This document shows positions 52,801 through 63,862 of a DNA stretch of 64,000 nt, piece by piece (positions within the stretch are counted from its first letter, which is position 1; every line of letters starts with the position of its first letter). Source of the DNA: Gossypium raimondii. Lineage: Eukaryota > Streptophyta > Magnoliopsida > Malvales > Malvaceae. The stretch lies in NCBI RefSeq assembly GCF_025698545.1, contig NC_068576.1, positions 53,974,390-54,038,389 of the forward strand, written 5' to 3'. Position numbers and translations under genes: made by a program. The notes beneath the pieces were generated by a model. It did not search any database. It saw nothing but the letters and a program-made list of their open reading frames with translations, and had not been told where the DNA came from.

Positions 52801-55800
52801 CACAGTGTAACACCCCTAACCCGTATCCGTCGTCGGAATAGGGTTACGAAGCATTACTGGAATATACAGATCTAGTAAACAGATATTTCATTTTATACAG
52901 TATTCATGTCATAAATCAAACATAAAGTCCCTTATATGAACCCTCGAGGTTCAAAACATGCATTAGAAATAAGTCAGACTAAACCGGGTACTCAGAGAAT
53001 TTTTCGCAAAATCTCAAAATTTTTCCTAAGTGTAGGGGTCACACGCCCATGTCTCAGGCCGTGTAACTCTCTGACTTGGGTCACACGGCCAAGCCACACG
53101 CCCGTGTGCTAGGCCATGTGTAAATACCTGAGCATTCTATTTTGAAATTTTAAAGATGCAAGAGACACACGGCCAAGTAACACGCCCATGTGTTAGGCTG
53201 TGTGTCACACACGACTGAGACACGCGCCCTTGTCTCTGCCCATGTAGATGAAAATAGGCTATTTTCCAAGCTATATTTCTCACCTTATTTTGTCATCCTC
53301 CTACACCAACACTTTAACACATTCATAAGCTATTATAGGTCATTTAACCCAACTCAAAATCAAGTCCTATACATGATATAGTACCTGATATAATCAAGTA
53401 TACGCACTTACTTAAATAACCAAGTTCACATATATGCATATCTTATCAAATATGGTAACTTAATTCAATCATCAATATGCCAATATAATTTCTATCAATC
53501 AACCATTTCAAACACATACCAAACATATCCATCACAAGTCATTCCAATGGCTAGTTACAATTAAAGTATCTATATGCCGATATTGGCTAATTAACCTACA
53601 CATGTCATTATAACCATAATTAATTTACCATAAATATACCGAAATAGGTTGATGGATAACGTGAGTGATCTCCGCCAAGCTTTCAATCCAACGAGCCTCC
53701 GAATTACTATAGAACAGGGAAAATAAAACAAAGTAAGCATGAAATGCTTAGTAAGTTTGTATAACATGGTAATTAACTTACCACTCATTTAAATTCAATA
53801 TAAACATACAAGACACATTCAATCAACTTGATCACGAGCCCTAACACATATCCTCATCACCCTTGTTAGTAATATATTTCATATAAATATTAAGAAACAT
53901 GTATGGGCTCAACAATAATTAGATTTCCATGTACATATACTTTTCACATCATGTATTCATATAACATATACAAATCATATCCTTGTATTTGAATTACAAT
54001 TTCCTAATAATTTGTCTTGAGTCCAGATTATTTCATGTCGGAACTTTGCCCATTAAATCATTTGAAATGTCAGTGTCACACGGGTAATACACTCAAGGTG
54101 TATAAATCTATAATCATGGATGAACATATTCATCAAACAAATTCCATATTCATATATTATCATCTTGTATTTCCATATATCATGTATCATCATTTTCATG
54201 TATTTAAGGTAGATACGTGTATTAATTCATTTCATGTTCATATTTTCTCATGTCAAGATTTTGCCCGTTGAATCATTGAAAACATTGATGGATACACAAG
54301 TAGTACACTCGAAGGGTACAAATCAGAAATCCATCAATTCATATTCAAGAGTGCTTTTTAAAGCACCTAATCGGGAAATTCTCTCTCAAGCCATATAACA
54401 GGAAGCTCACAAAGAGCCATTAATTGGGAAGCTCACAAAGAGCCTATCTGAAAGCTTATCCGGGCTATATAACAGGAACTCACACAGAGCCATAATCAGG
54501 AAGTTCACAAAGAACTTTTAATCAGGAAGCTCACGAAGAGCCTTTAAACGGGAAACTCACGAAGAGCCATTAATTAGGAGCTCCGGATAGCCACATATCG
54601 GGAAGTTCAAGCGAGCCATATCAGGACACTCACAAAGAGTTGCGTTTGTGTCTGCAACATATGCAGGATCACAACCGATCATAAAACAGGACGCTCACAA
54701 AAAGCTGCGGTGGTCCGCAACACATGCAGGATCACTACCGATCAGGATGCTTGCAGGAACCATATAACGGGAAGCTCGAGAGGGCTTATAACGGGATGCT
54801 TGTAGGAGCTGTGGTCTGTCCGCAATACATGCAGGATCACAACCAATCGGGAAACCCTGTATCCATCGAATTCCATTATTCAAACGAGATTTAATATTTG
54901 TCGGGATTTGTCGGATATTTAACCAATTTCATATATTTGGAACTTATAAAATTCACATACACAACATTTAATTCAAGCATATAAATATACACAATTTAGT
55001 TACACGAACTTACCTCGACAAATGTTCGTGTACGTAAAATCTACTAATTCGACATTTTCTCTTTTCCTCGTTCTAACTCCGAATTTGGTCTATCTGAATC
55101 TATATGAATGAATTTAACATTAATTCATGTTCATTTCAATTCAATTCACATCTTAGGCAAAATTACCATTTTACCCGTAGACTTTTAATTAATGACGATT
55201 TCATCCCTAGGCTCGAAAAATGAAATTCATGCACTTTACAAAAGCCTAGCCTATTTTTACATGTAAAATTTACAGCTCATGCATTTCATAAAATTTAGAA
55301 TTTTTCCATGAATTTTACATATTTTCAATTTAGTCCTTAAATCATAATTTCATCAAAATTCCCTTTACAAAAGTTATTTATCTATCAACAACCTTTCATT
55401 TTCTACCATAAAAATTCATAATTCATCTATGTTCATCCATGGCAAAACCCTAGTTCTTTGATAACTTTACAAATTAGTCCCCGAGATAGCTAGATTAAGC
55501 TATTACGATCTTGGAAACATAAAAACCATTAAAAATATGACAAGAAAACATACCTAATTGATCAAAATAAGCTTGCTTGAGCTATTTTCTCTTAGCTAGG
55601 GTTTCCATGGAAATAATTTGGGAAAGATGAAGAAAAAAATGATATTTTCATTAATTAATTAATTATCATCTTTTATTTTTTTTACTTTCCAATTTCATCA
55701 TTTTCTTTATTGTATTTTCCATGGATGAATCATCATCCTTAACCACTAAGCATTTTTAAATGGTCTATTTACCATATAAAGACCTCAACTTTAAATTTCT

Positions 55801-56032
55801 ATAGTTATTTAATCCTTTTAGCTATTAGAACTCAACTTTTTCACTTTGTGCAATTTGGTCTTTTATCAAATTAAATATGTAATCGGTAAAATTTCTTTAC
55901 GAAATTTTTATACGACATTACTATCATACTATAGACCATAAAATAATATAAAAATAATTTTCCTTCTGAAATCATATTTGTGATCCCAAAACTATTGTTA
56001 TGATTTTACCGAAAATGGGCTGTTACACACAG
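52801..56032. mobile_element. Solo LTR-like insertion in the copia integrase (3222 bp)
   Basis: Body 52806-56027, starting TGTAACACCCCTAACCCG and ending GGGCTGTTACA, with a perfect 5-bp duplication CACAG (52801-52805 and 56028-56032). No coding domain, primer-binding site or polypurine tract. Its left end is the reverse complement of the right-end motif of the 43063 and 58057 elements, so it lies in the opposite orientation to them. GC-rich ACACGGCC/GGCCGTGT clusters lie at about 53038-53245. The small frames inside (for example 53190-53381 and 54017-54271) are not genes. Confidence 0.8.
54360..54860. repeat. Degenerate short tandem repeats inside the 52806-56027 LTR
   Basis: Many copies of a GGGAAGCTCACAAAGAGCC-like unit at about 20-30 bp spacing, followed by two or three longer units containing GCAACACATGCAGGATCAC and ACCGATCAGG. 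The copies differ by substitutions and spacer length. Confidence 0.75.
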
Positions 56033-58051
56033 AATACACTTCAGCCAAGTTTCAAGGCTTTTGTGATGAAGCAGGTATCAAGCACCAGCTCACGAAGACC
56101 TACACACCTCAGTAAAATGGTGTTAGTGAGAGAAAGAATAGAAGCTTGTTGGATATGGCAAGATGTTTGTTGTTTGAGAGAAATTTGCCCAAGACCTTGT
56201 GGGCTGAGACAATTAACACTGCTGTATATCTTCAAAACAGGCTACCAACCAAAGCATTGGTTCAAAAAACTCCATTTGATGCCTAGTTTGGGCTCAAACC
56301 ATCACTTGTTCACCTGAAGGTCTTTGGCTGCATATGTTATACACATATTCCAGCAGTAAAAAGGGACAAATTAGCCAATAAGGCTCAACCTGGCATTTTG
56401 ATGGGCTACAGCACTGTGAAGAAAGGGTATAGGATTCTAGATCCTTCATCTAATAGGGTCTTTGTAAGCAGAGATGTAGTCTTTGATGAGAAATCAAGCT
56501 GGAACTGAGATAAAAATGAACCAGAGACTGCTGCTGAAGACCTAGTGTAAGATCAAACTGAAGCTGATCAAAATGATCCTGAAATGGATATTGATGATGT
56601 GCCACTTAGGGGAACCAGACCATTGGTTAAAATATATGAGAAGGCTGATGTGGCTGCTGTTAAACCAAGTTGTTTTGAAGAGGTTGAAGCTCAACAAGGA
56701 TGGAAACAGGCTATGCTCGATGAAATGAGCACAATTGATAAGAGTCAGACTTGGGAGCTAGTTGTTAGACCAGCCAATAGAAAGGTCATAGGAGTGAAGT
56801 GGGTGTTTCGAAATGTTGATGGAACTTTGAACAAGCTGAAGGCAAGCCTGGTAGTGAAAGGATTCAATCAGAAGTATGGCATTGACTACTTTGAGACATT
56901 TGTACAAGTGGCCAGACTTGACACAATCAGGCTGTTGGTTGCTTTGGTCGCATAGAAGCAATGGAAGATACATCAACTCGATGTAAAGTCTGCCTTCCTT
57001 AATGGTTTTCTTGATGATGAGATTTATGTTGAGTAGCCTGATGGTTTCAAAGTTGTTGGTAAAGAGGATAAAGTGTATAAGCTGAAAAAGGCCTTGTATG
57101 GCTTGAAACAAGCACCAAGAGTCTAGTATGAAAGAATCGATAGCTACCTAGCTAGTTTAGGGTTCGAGAGAAGCATCAGTGAGCCAACCTTGCATGTGAA
57201 AAAGGAAGGTGATAAAACACAACTCATAGTCTCCTTGTATGTGGATGACCTGCTGGTGACAGGAGGAAACAATGCCATATTGGCTAATTTTAAAGGAAAA
57301 ATGAAGAACATGTTCGAGATGTCAGACTTGGAAGAAATGACTTACTTCCTTGGCATGGAAATGTCACAGACTCAGCAAGGTATTTTCTTAAGCCAAAAGG
57401 CTTTTGCCTTGAAGATTCTAAACAGATTCTCTATGGAAAATTGTAAGGCTACAAGCACACCAGTTGTTGTTGGAGAAAAGTTGACCAGCCAATATGATTT
57501 TGAGAAAGTAGCTAAGTCAACCTACAGGAGTTTGGTTGGATGTTTGCTCTATTTGACAGCCACGAGACCAGACATCATGTTTGTTGTAAGTTTGCTATCT
57601 AGATTCATGCATTGCTGCAACGTAAAGCATTTCCAAGTTGCCAAAAGAGTCCTCAAGTACATCAAAGGTACATTGAACTTTGGAATGATGTTCACCAAAG
57701 TTGATAGCATGAAGTTACTTGGTTATGCTGATAGTGATTGGGCTGGATCGATAGATGATATGAAGAGCACCCTAAGGTATCTGTTTACCCTTAGTTCAGC
57801 CATTTTTTGTTGGAGTTTGAAGAAGCAAAATGTTGTTGCTCAATCAACTGCTGAGGCAGGATATGTAGCAACTGCAGGAGCTATTAACCAAGCTATTTGG
57901 TTAAGAAAAATCATGGCCGATTTGAATCTACACTAAAGGGAAGAAACAGAGATTAAATGTGACAACAAATCTGCTGTTGCAATTGCAAAGAATCTAGTAT
58001 TCCATGGGAAAACAAAGCATTTCAAGATAAAGTTTCATTTTGTTAGGGAAT

Positions 58052-61000
58052 GCAACTGTAATAGCCCAATTTTAGGCCCATTCGGAACAGTGGTTTCGGG
58101 ACCACAAATCCGACGAGAAAAAGAAATGTAAAAAAAATGTAATGCCCTGAATTTTCAAAGGTGTCAGAACGGTGATTCGAGATCACTAAATTTGACAAAT
58201 GAGTAAAAAATATTATTAATTTAGTGAGTATAAGTTAAATGGAAGTTAGGAAAATTTTTTAAATAGTGAACAGTGCACTAGAAATAAATATTAAAATAAT
58301 TAGAATCGAAAACGAGGTATTGAGACATCGAAGATTTTAAACCGAGCCATAAATATTTTTATAAATATTTATGGAGTGTTAAAAAGTTAGTATTAAACTT
58401 TCGTCAAGAAATTTTAAAGTTCCGATAATTAATTGAACAAAAAGGACTAAATTGTAACAAATGCAAAATTATAGGAAATGATTAAATAGCTTAAATGATA
58501 AAAGGAAGATGGCTTAAAAGGAAAATAGGCCCAAGGTCTATTTGGGCTGGACGGCTAAGGCATGAAATCAACAAGAAAGTAAGAAGAACTAAGGGCAAAA
58601 TTAGAATATTGCAAAATTTGCTTAATAAAGTTAGGACCAAAGTGGAATTATCTAGATTTCTCTTCATTTTTCTGCATTCTCATCAGCTAAAACACCATGG
58701 AAGGGTTTCTTCAAGCTGGTTCTTCATATTTTTACTGCAAGTAAGTTCAATTCTTGATCATTTCTTGAAATTTTTGTGTTTTTGTGACTTTTACAACTAG
58801 GCCCACTTGTTGAATTCATTAGTTTTTGATTCTATGAAAGAAGTTTAAAGTTGCTATGAATATTTTCTGGAATTTTATGATTTTATATAATGAAATTGAA
58901 GCTTTAATTTGTTTATGAGATGATTTTATTAGGTAATTTCTATAGAAATTGATTTGTAGGACCTAATTGTGAAAATGTTTGGAATTAAAGTCTAGTGCTA
59001 AAATTCTGATTTCCAAAGGTTATAAAGTAGTTTAAAGTGATAGAATAAAGTGTTGATAGAGAAAAATCAGCTCAATTGAGAGGTTAATTGAGCAGGGATG
59101 AAATTATCATTTATTGAAAGCTTAGGGGAAAAATGGCAATTAACATCATGCACTAAAACAGTTTTGGATAGCAGCAGTAGTCTAACTTTGAAAAATCACC
59201 AGAAATTTTAGAGATTGAATTAGAGGATGAAACGGTGTAAGCAATGGAATTGTAAATCATGAGATATAATAGATTTTGTGAGACAAGGTCAGAATGAATT
59301 CGGGTTCCCTTTTTTGGATTTGGAAAATCATTAAAAATTGTAAAAAAATGATTATGAGTTATAATCTATATGGTTAGAATCTTTAATGAGTCTATTTTCA
59401 TAAAAAACAAACGGAAACATCATCCAAATTTTGTACAATGAGGTAATTCATTTTTAGTGAAGAGTGGTCGGAACTGTCAGACAGCAAAACAGAGGAAACT
59501 TAAAAGAATAAACTATATTATTTGGCTGAGCCAAAAATTCTGAAAATTTTATGGTAAGAAGATATGTGAGTATAGTTTCAAGGAAAATTAACGGATCTTA
59601 ATTTGGAGCTCTGTATCTCCAGATAAAAAATAATTTAGTGACTCTGACTCGGATAAACAGCTTTGAATATACATGTGAGTGAATAGTGAAATTATAGTTA
59701 ATGTTGATTAAGTGTGATATACACATTAAGGATTTGGAATGGAGAGGAGGAGGAGGAAAATTGGGAAATAGATGAATGATTTGTGTATAATTGGTCATAT
59801 GTTTAATTATAATTGATAAACGATGAAATAGATATGATGCTTATATTTGTGCATTATTGGTCATGGTTTAAGCTCATGTGTGAAAATAAAGTTTCATAGT
59901 ATGTGTGTAAGGTATATTCGGTATATGATTTGGCATGAAATAGTGTCATGAATGATTTATGAATTAACACATGTTGGTAAGCCTGATACATGAATAAATG
60001 TTGTGCTCATCCATGCTTATAATGCTTATGCTATATGTGTATTTGGCTAACATATTTGGTATACATGCTTAGGCTTTGGCCAAGTAGTGGCTAGACTATG
60101 CCACGTTAAATTTATAAGTTATGCATTGAAATGGTTTATCATGTGGTTAGCCCCAAAAAGAGTTATGTTTAAATACACTAGCTTGCGACTATGGTTGAAT
60201 GATATGTTTATATCTTGTGTGATGTGTATAGAAAACGAGTGTGGAAAGATAATGAAAGGTAAGTTCATATGGCTGAAATTTAATGATTAAATGTTAATTT
60301 CATGAATTATATAATGTATGATGAAATATATATTTATTGATGAAATGAGAATAAAATAAAAATGTGAAAACTGAATAAATGATCAAATTGAGCGGAACGC
60401 CGGATTTGAGTACTTCTGATCAGTGACAAGTGACAAAGTGATAAGTGGTAGCTTTAGCTACACTTATCTAATCAAGTGACAAAGTGATAAGTGGTAGTTT
60501 TAGCTACACTTATCTGATCAAGTGACAAAGTGATAAGTGGTAGCTTTAGCTACACTTATCTGATCAAGTGACAAAGTGATAAGTGGTAGCTTTAGCTACT
60601 TTTATCTGATCAAGTGACAAAGTGATAAGTGGTAGCCTAGCTACACTTATCTGATCAGGGACAAGTGATAAGTGATCATACGTAAGACCATAGTTATACT
60701 ATGGTAAAGTGAAAGTGAAGTACTCAATTTTCCGTAACCGTTCCCTAATTTGATTAAGGATGGTAAGTGACAAATGGGCCCAAAAGAATTAAAGTAAATG
60801 GATAAGTGGTAGTGTATTTATACCAGGATGATGTTATTTTAAAGTGATGTTTTCATAGCAAAATTGAGAATTTCATAAATGTGTTAATGAATGGTATAAT
60901 CGATAAACGTTGATTTAAATGGTAAATACGTATTAGTGTTAAAATTAGTGACATTGAATTGTACTTGAATTAAATGGGAATTGGTAGTGATATGATTTAA

Positions 61001-61272
61001 ATTGTGAGCATGAGAAATTGCGAATTGAATGAAATGGAAATAAAACATTGAATTGCATGAGTATGTATCGGGTCTCGTAGGCCCTAATTATTATGATTAT
61101 AATATTTTGAGGATATATTGTGAAAAGTTATAGAAGCATGTTAATTATTTTGAAAGTTTTAATTTAGATGAAATTTTTTAACTCGGTTAAATACGTTTAC
61201 AAATGTATGTGTTTTAGTAATGCCTCGTACTCTATTCCGGTGTTGGATACGGGTAAGGGGTGTTACAGGAAC
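58052..61272. mobile_element. Solo LTR-like insertion in the copia 3' coding region (3211 bp)
   Basis: Body 58057-61267, starting TGTAATAGCCCAATTTT and ending GATACGGGTAAGGGGTGTTACA, with a duplication GCAAC (58052-58056) / GGAAC (61268-61272), one mismatch. It begins like the reverse complement of the 52806 element's right end (TGTAAYAGCCC, then a ...TTTYGGGAYCACAAAT motif), and the two are almost the same length, so they are probably one family in opposite orientations. The first 80 bp look partly duplicated (a second TGTAATGCCC at 58140). No coding content is seen inside. Confidence 0.75.
60428..60656. repeat. Five 46-bp tandem repeats, each able to form a hairpin
   Basis: Units start AAGTGACAAAGTGATAAGTG and contain the inverted pair ATAAGTGGTAGCT / AGCTACACTTAT around a 2-base centre. 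Five copies are present. The last is one base shorter, and single substitutions mark the others. Confidence 0.9.
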
Positions 61273-61376
61273 AATCTTAAGAAGTTAGACTGATTCATTG
61301 CAATTCTGAAGATCAGCTTACTAATATCTTGACAAAGCCTCTTTGTGTGTCAGCTAAATTGGGAGTATGCAATATG

Positions 61377-61390
61377 CAAGGCAAGGAGGA
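61377..61390 (+). other. Polypurine tract of the copia element
   Basis: CAAGGCAAGGAGGA ends one base before the 3' LTR, the expected place and composition for the plus-strand primer. Confidence 0.75.
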
Positions 61391-61391
61391 T

Positions 61392-61884
61392 TGTTGAAGT
61401 TGGCTTTCATGCAGCACAAGAAGTAGCACAAGGAGCAGATCAAGCTGCCCGAGCCATGCAAATTGCAGCTGGAGTACATGTTGACATTTTGTTACTTTTC
61501 AGCTTATGTTTTGTTGTGTAGTTAGATTTGAACCAAGTTTGTAATGAGTTTGTTGTAAGTTGGTGCTGATAAGATTTGATAAATCAGCACAACAAGATGT
61601 ACAAGCAATGTTTTATTAGTTTCAAGGTAATGTTAGTGGAGTTAGGTGAGTTTAGGTAAATTTTTGCTGTAATCAACTTCACAATCACTTGATATATGTA
61701 ATGTTTTACATTTTCAAATATGAATGAATAAATTTTTCATCAAATTCTCCCTTAATTCTCTGCTTAAAATTCTGCTTTCTTTTTTTCTTCAAGCCCGATT
61801 CTGCTTGTTTTGCTCAACAAGTCATTGAGCCTTCTAGCTCAAGTCTCTGTTAACTTCATTCATCTTGCATTTTTAGTTCCAACA
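61392..61884 (+). repeat. 3' LTR of the copia element
   Basis: 493 bp, near-identical to the 5' LTR. Visible differences include GCAGCA/GTAGCA near the start and several in the T-rich part at about 61770-61795. Confidence 0.93.
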
Positions 61885-61889
61885 AGCAT

Positions 61890-62062
61890 GAACCGTTAAA
61901 TATATATTATGACCAAGTCACTAAAGCTTGAAAGATTTCACCAACCAAAGGTTAGAACATTGTCACCACAGACAGTTTAAAGTGCTAAGAATATCTCACT
62001 TCCACTTAAAAAGAGATTATTTGACAAGTAAAAACAATGAGGAAGAAATAAATGTTCAATAC
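61890..62062 (-). other. Remainder of DDA1 intron 2 right of the copia element
   Basis: Together with 49841-50476 this would form an ancestral intron of about 0.8 kb. Nothing else recognised. Confidence 0.5.
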
Positions 62063-63075
62063 CTTGATCAGGTGGTGGAGGAGTCTGGCTATGACTAGAG
62101 TGGTAGGTGACAAGCATCAATTTCTAGCCAAAAAGAGATTGTTAGACTATAAAAGAGAAGTGCAATCAATTCTTAATTTCTTATGAAAATAAGGAGCTCA
62201 ATATGAAATTTGTTCAACAGTATAGCATTTCACATGTTGCAACAGATCAAAAGGATTGAATGGCAAGTGAAATTTGTTCTATACCATTTCGACCTTTCAA
62301 GTACTTTGAGCTTAATCGGAACGCTATAACTGATAGGCAATGAACCAATGTAAACTATATAGCCACAGAAAAATAAGCTCTCAACAATCGTGTTAGCTAA
62401 AACATAGTACTTTGTGAATAAGAACCAGTACTACGAACTAAAAATACCGAGTATACAACTAGAAAGCATTTCTCTTAATCATTTTAGCAAACAGGTAATA
62501 ACAAGTATTAGCATTATTTAGATGCGTCGTTATCATCACCATATTATACTCTATTGAATCAGATTGGATCAACATCCTAAAAATAAGTGTATCTTGCAAT
62601 GCAAGAGACAAAATCAGTAAGCTGATATATTCATTTGTAACCACAAACAACTTTATCCAAATTAAGGTCCAAATTCAATAATTTGATAATGATTAAAACG
62701 AAATCAACTAATCGTAACCCAGAAACCTAAGCATAAGAATGTAATAATATTGCAGCAAAGGAACATCTGAAAGAAACAACTTATTCAGTTCAAACACGAA
62801 GATAAATATCGATACGTTTACGTAATTTGGAAAAATGGGGGCAGCTACTTACACAAGGATTAGAAGGATCTGAGGGACGAAGTTGATTGAAGTTGAAAGG
62901 GTCAAACGACGGCAAGACACCGAGCAAAGACCCCATTGCTGGTTTCTGGTCAACAACCAAAGAATCAATGGAGACTAATAGAGAGATTGGAACAAGAGAC
63001 AAAATTGATAGAGAAACCACGAAAGTGGATGAGCTGGTTCTAGAAACAGCCTTGTGTTTTGTGTTAGTGCTGGAT

Positions 63076-63089
63076 GTATATATAATATA
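63076..63089 (-). promoter_or_regulatory. TATA-box region of the DDA1 relic
   Basis: TATATTATATATAC on the minus strand, about 140 nt before the ATG at 62936. It is the clearest core-promoter candidate, so transcription may persist even though the frame is broken. Confidence 0.45.
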
Positions 63090-63607
63090 GGAATAGCTTA
63101 ACCATCCATTTTAGGCAGTGTCCAGTTTTACATGTCCCATCCCCATCCTGTAGCCAACACAAACTACGTATCGGCTAACAGTAAATATATATTATTAATT
63201 AAAAATGTCAAATAAAATATTTAATATTCCAATTCTAAATTATTGAGATTCAAATTACCAAAAATATAATCTTAATTACACTTGGTAGGTTCGTAATTAC
63301 ATGTTCTAAAGCAAAGGCCAAATTACCATATATGAACATGTAGGCAACAGATATTATAGAGTAGAAGGTTACAATAAGGTATTTAGGAATGTCTTGAGAA
63401 TATTTTAAGTGGTGTATATAAATTTTTATTTATAATGAAAACTATATCAATAAACCAAATGAAATTATTTTTGTAAATAATATTGTTGAGAGGATGAAAC
63501 CCCACTAAAAGGAGTTAAACTATGATAATGGTAGCAAATGCATAGGTATGACAATCTCTCAGTAAAAATGTTATGAAAGCTTTTATATCAGAATTTGGAT
63601 TCCACTT
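63090..63607. other. Gene-free spacer
   Basis: AT-rich sequence upstream of the DDA1 relic. I see no gene or bounded repeat. Confidence 0.45.
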
Positions 63608-63862
63608 AAAAATAGGTAAATTGGTCCCTATACATTAAATCAAAGAGCAAATTAATCTTTATGTTAAAAATTTTATCCATTTTTATTATTAAAAATTAGT
63701 CCCTATAAGTCAGAATGAGGTACACCTGACATGCCACGTGTAACTTTTTGGTTATTCTGTTATCAGGGCTAGTTTTTAATAATAGAAATACATGAAATTT
63801 TTACTAGAAAGGACTAATTTGCTATTCAATCTAACATATAAGAACTAATTTACCCATTTTTT
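63608..63862. mobile_element. Long-TIR MITE
   Basis: The left arm (AATAGGTAAATTGGTCCCTA, then a region around CAAAGAGCAAATTAATC) and the right arm read on the other strand (AATGGGTAAATTAGTTCTTA, then GAATAGCAAATTAGTCC) align as inverted repeats for about 100 bp. The centre carries CATGCCACGTGTAAC. This arrangement is a common plant MITE type. The exact target duplication was not resolved. Confidence 0.7.

Larger units (their letters stand above)
51032..58056 (+). pseudogene. Decayed copia gag-pol frame (interrupted at 52806-56027)
   Basis: One frame from the ATG at 51032 holds, in order, a UBN2-like gag (GESYHIWVVKMKTYL near 51080, KQAWDRLKEEFQG near 51310), a CCHC zinc knuckle (CKFCKRMGHFEKVC, about 51839), protease (IDSGCTNHMT near 52026), GAG-pre-integrase (LWHKRLGHANYKSL near 52408), integrase core up to the insertion, and after it the rest of integrase, reverse transcriptase (YVDDLLVTG near 57238) and RNase H (YADSDWAG near 57724). 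Fifteen in-frame stops occur: TAG/TAA/TGA at 51122, 51431, 51662, 51674, 51818, 52355, 52568, 56113, 56284, 56506, 56548, 56953, 57034, 57124 and 57934. No frameshift was found before 58056. Each stop sits where family knowledge expects Gln or Trp. The element cannot make its polyprotein. Confidence 0.9.
50477..61889 (+). mobile_element. Ty1/copia LTR retrotransposon with two nested insertions
   Basis: Body 50482-61884 (11.4 kb), flanked by GGCAT (50477-50481) and AGCAT (61885-61889), a 5-bp target duplication with one mismatch. Without the insertions at 52806-56027 and 58057-61267 it is about 4.96 kb, a normal copia size. LTRs are 50482-50975 and 61392-61884, both TGTTGAAG...AACA. By eye they differ at about 16 positions plus one indel, near 3 percent. 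The order protease, integrase, reverse transcriptase, RNase H identifies copia rather than gypsy. It sits in an intron of the DDA1 relic, in the opposite orientation to that gene. Confidence 0.93.
49552..62936 (-). pseudogene. DDA1: DDA1-like gene (DET1-, DDB1-associated 1), split by nested retrotransposons and frameshifted
   Basis: Four exons on the minus strand: 62853-62936 (28 codons, [16 protein letters not shown]... to SDPSNPC), 62063-62123 (KLMLVTYHSSHSQTPPPPDQ), 49781-49840 (starts VITTE, ends RNFYQHDEEK) and 49552-49629 (LRPKRAATEHLIPEHGCKQ..., stop). All borders are GT..AG. The order and motifs match the small plant DDA1 protein (about 93-95 residues), a subunit of the CUL4-DDB1-DET1 ubiquitin-ligase module. 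Exon 3 appears to lack two bases in its A-run near 49817, so the frame hits TAG after about 58 residues. The exon 3 phase also needs 62 nt rather than 60. Intron 2 now spans 12.2 kb because a copia element (50482-61884) lies in it. It is most likely a dead or dying copy, unless the deletion is a sequencing error. Confidence 0.8.

Noticed and set aside
53190-54883. Small open frames inside the 52806-56027 insertion
   Set aside because: They fall within repetitive LTR sequence with target duplication and have no domain.
60428-60656. CRISPR-like array
   Set aside because: Units are contiguous with no spacers and lie inside a plant LTR. It is an ordinary tandem repeat.
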